Shown: positions 62,441-64,000 of the stretch, in pieces
Layout: each line of letters begins with the position of its first letter
Numbering within the stretch: position 1 is the first letter of the stretch
Assembly (NCBI GenBank): GCA_016787575.1
Contig: JAEUUO010000038.1
Span: forward strand, 62,001-126,000
Origin: Saprospiraceae bacterium
Lineage (GTDB): Bacteria > Bacteroidota > Bacteroidia > Chitinophagales > Saprospiraceae
Reading direction: 5' to 3'
DNA length: 64,000 bases
Notes under the pieces: model-generated
What the model saw: only the letters and a program-made list of their open reading frames with translations
The model's database searches: none
Told to the model about the DNA's origin: nothing
Program-made: the position numbers and the translations under genes

Positions 62441-64000
62441 TTATTCTAAATACAATTCAACTAATTTGCTACTAATTTGCAAACCAGGACTGATACTTTG
62501 CGTTGTCACTTTTCCAATTCCATGTGGTATTAACTTAACACCATACCCATCCATCACGTACATTGCATCCCGCAAACCCATTCCTCGCAAATCGGGCATA
62601 AGCTGTTTATCGAAATTCCAATCAACAGCATATATTCCATCTTCTCCTGTGCTGGTTGCAATCCAATTTGAATGCTGAATATGATTGAATGGCAATCCGA
62701 TATGCTTAAAAACCATTTCAAAATCTTTAGCGAATCCTTTATTCCCTACCGGCAATCTTTCATTGACAGGCATTGGTTTAGGAATTAGATTAATGGCCGC
62801 AGTCTTTGTAAAAACAGTTCGCATGCAACGATCAGCGATTCTCTTAAAAACCGGAGCTGCAACCTCAGAGCCATAAAATCCTGCTTCCTGAGGATTATAA
62901 ACTACTACGATGCAAGAAAATTTAGGATCGTCGGCTGGAAAAAATCCAGCAAAAGAAGACTGGTAATTTTTTTTCTCGGAGCCTTTTTCAAAATAATTTG
63001 AAACTGCTGTACCTGTTTTTCCCGCAATTGAATAAACATCACTTTTAATGTTTTTTGCGGTTCCATTCTCAACAACCCGTTTCATAAGCTCAATAACTTT
63101 ATCTAAACTAGCTTGCGAAATGACGGAGTCTTTAAGTACTACTGGATCAATTTTTTTAACCGTATGAGTCCCGTTTATTATTTCACTTACCAGATACGGC
63201 TTCATCACCTTTCCTTTATTAGCGATGCCGTTATAAAAACTTAGAATTTGCAAGGGCGTGAACTGTAATTCATATCCGACAGACATCCAAGGCAACGTTG
63301 TTCCATACCATATGCTTTTATTTTTTTGGGGATCCTTAACGAGTGGTGCCGGTTCGCCTTCAAGCTCTATACCCGTTTTATCCATTAAGCCAAATCGTTT
63401 TAAGTAATTTACAAAACGACCCGGATTGTTTTCAAAAACAGCATTTGCGATTTTCGAAATTCCAACATTGGAAGATTGAATAAATGAATAAGCCAAATTT
63501 GATTTACCGACTCCATGCATTTTAGAATCCTTCATGATTCTATCATAAAAGCGACAAGCTCCACCGTTTAAATCAACAGCTGTACTGGTGTCTGCTTTCC
63601 CTTCTTCAAGCAAAGCTATTAAACTAGCAAGTTTAAATGTTGAACCCGGTTCACTTGATTTTCCTATTGCAAAATTGTAATTCTCAACCAGCTCTCCTTC
63701 ATTGTTCCATGACAAATTTGCAATGGCTTTAATCGCACCGGTTGCAACATCCATGACTATTGCACAACCCTCTTCTGCATTGTGTTTTGTAATTGCATCT
63801 GCCAAACTTAGTTCTGCAATTTCCTGAATGCCTGGATTTAATGTGGTTACAACATCATTTCCTTTCTTAGCTGTTAATTCCTCCAAACCATTTACAGGTA
63901 TATAAATATTTGGGCCCACTTTTCGCATAACTCTTTGCCCTTCGTGCCCTTTTAAAAAATGATCGAATGATTTTTCAAGGCCAATTGGCTCAGCGTTTTC
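62441..64000 (-). CDS. ftsI: Septal transpeptidase FtsI/PBP with PASTA domain (5' end beyond window)
   Basis: A frame open through the right edge; 519 codons lie in the window. An internal ATG at 63926-63928 is not the start, because the 24 codons upstream of it (GLEKSFDHFLKGHEGQRV) are the usual family sequence. The transpeptidase domain holds STFK (active serine at about 63641-63643), SSN and KTGTA. The C-terminus is a single PASTA domain (MPDLRGMGLRDAMYVMDGYG) as in Bacteroidota and Gram-positive FtsI. The protein cross-links septal peptidoglycan as partner of FtsW. ftsL, expected just upstream, is outside the window. Confidence 0.93.
   Translation of the reverse strand, partial: ENAEPIGLEKSFDHFLKGHEGQRVMRKVGPNIYIPVNGLEELTAKKGNDVVTTLNPGIQEIAELSLADAITKHNAEEGCAIVMDVATGAIKAIANLSWNNEGELVENYNFAIGKSSEPGSTFKLASLIALLEEGKADTSTAVDLNGGACRFYDRIMKDSKMHGVGKSNLAYSFIQSSNVGISKIANAVFENNPGRFVNYLKRFGLMDKTGIELEGEPAPLVKDPQKNKSIWYGTTLPWMSVGYELQFTPLQILSFYNGIANKGKVMKPYLVSEIINGTHTVKKIDPVVLKDSVISQASLDKVIELMKRVVENGTAKNIKSDVYSIAGKTGTAVSNYFEKGSEKKNYQSSFAGFFPADDPKFSCIVVVYNPQEAGFYGSEVAAPVFKRIADRCMRTVFTKTAAINLIPKPMPVNERLPVGNKGFAKDFEMVFKHIGLPFNHIQHSNWIATSTGEDGIYAVDWNFDKQLMPDLRGMGLRDAMYVMDGYGVKLIPHGIGKVTTQSISPGLQISSKLVELYLE

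Overview
The window is a stretch of chromosome from a low-GC member of the Bacteroidota, most likely of the Saprospiria type. Three kinds of evidence point there. Many secreted proteins end in type IX secretion (T9SS) sorting domains. Promoter-like boxes follow the Bacteroidota pattern TTTG-N19/20-TAnnTTTG, and Shine-Dalgarno sequences are largely absent. The right third holds the division/cell-wall (dcw) cluster in the gene order usual for this phylum. I see no phage, plasmid, insertion sequence or CRISPR array.

Left part (1-19.1 kb). A gene with a regulator-propeller N-terminus runs off the left edge. Next come acylphosphatase and a forward hmgA-hpd pair for tyrosine/homogentisate breakdown, then two secreted surface proteins, ferritin, a small tyrosine phosphatase, a glycosyltransferase and a CoA-binding protein. 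A long leftward run of genes follows: a second, paralogous hmgA-hpd pair, aroE, proline dehydrogenase, a protein built from two copies of an array of 12-residue VKA repeats, an outer-membrane barrel candidate, and a caspase/EF-hand/TPR protein. The two hmgA-hpd pairs lie about 12 kb apart in opposite orientation.

Middle part (19.2-45.3 kb). A tandem array of 98/99-bp repeats precedes a tight operon of miaB, a sigma-54 activator with a GTG start, lptE, an unknown gene and secG. It is followed by a heme-type TonB receptor, a MITE-like inverted-repeat element, a small membrane protein and two large T9SS proteins, one with twelve cysteine-paired repeats. Beyond a gap rich in hairpins lie an MbnP/MbnH-like pair (a lipoprotein and a diheme peroxidase), a DEDDh exonuclease, a TerC protein and tRNA-Val(GAC) with a canonical promoter. 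Two more T9SS proteins, a sugar dehydrogenase and a leucine-rich-repeat adhesin, complete this part.

Right part (45.4-64 kb). All genes point left. In transcription order they are ftsI (cut by the window edge), murE, mraY, murD, ftsW, murG, murC, ftsQ, ftsA and ftsZ, closed by a strong terminator. A PKD-repeat T9SS protein, an MsbA-like ABC transporter and murB follow. The cluster makes lipid II and assembles the septal machinery. The 255-bp murE-mraY gap carries two nested inverted repeats.

The strongest candidates for undescribed biology are the VKA-repeat protein with its barrel and caspase neighbours, the inverted hmgA-hpd duplication, the hairpin-rich gap at 34.8-35.1 kb and the murE-mraY inverted repeats. 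Functions are assigned from recognised motifs only; no database search was possible.
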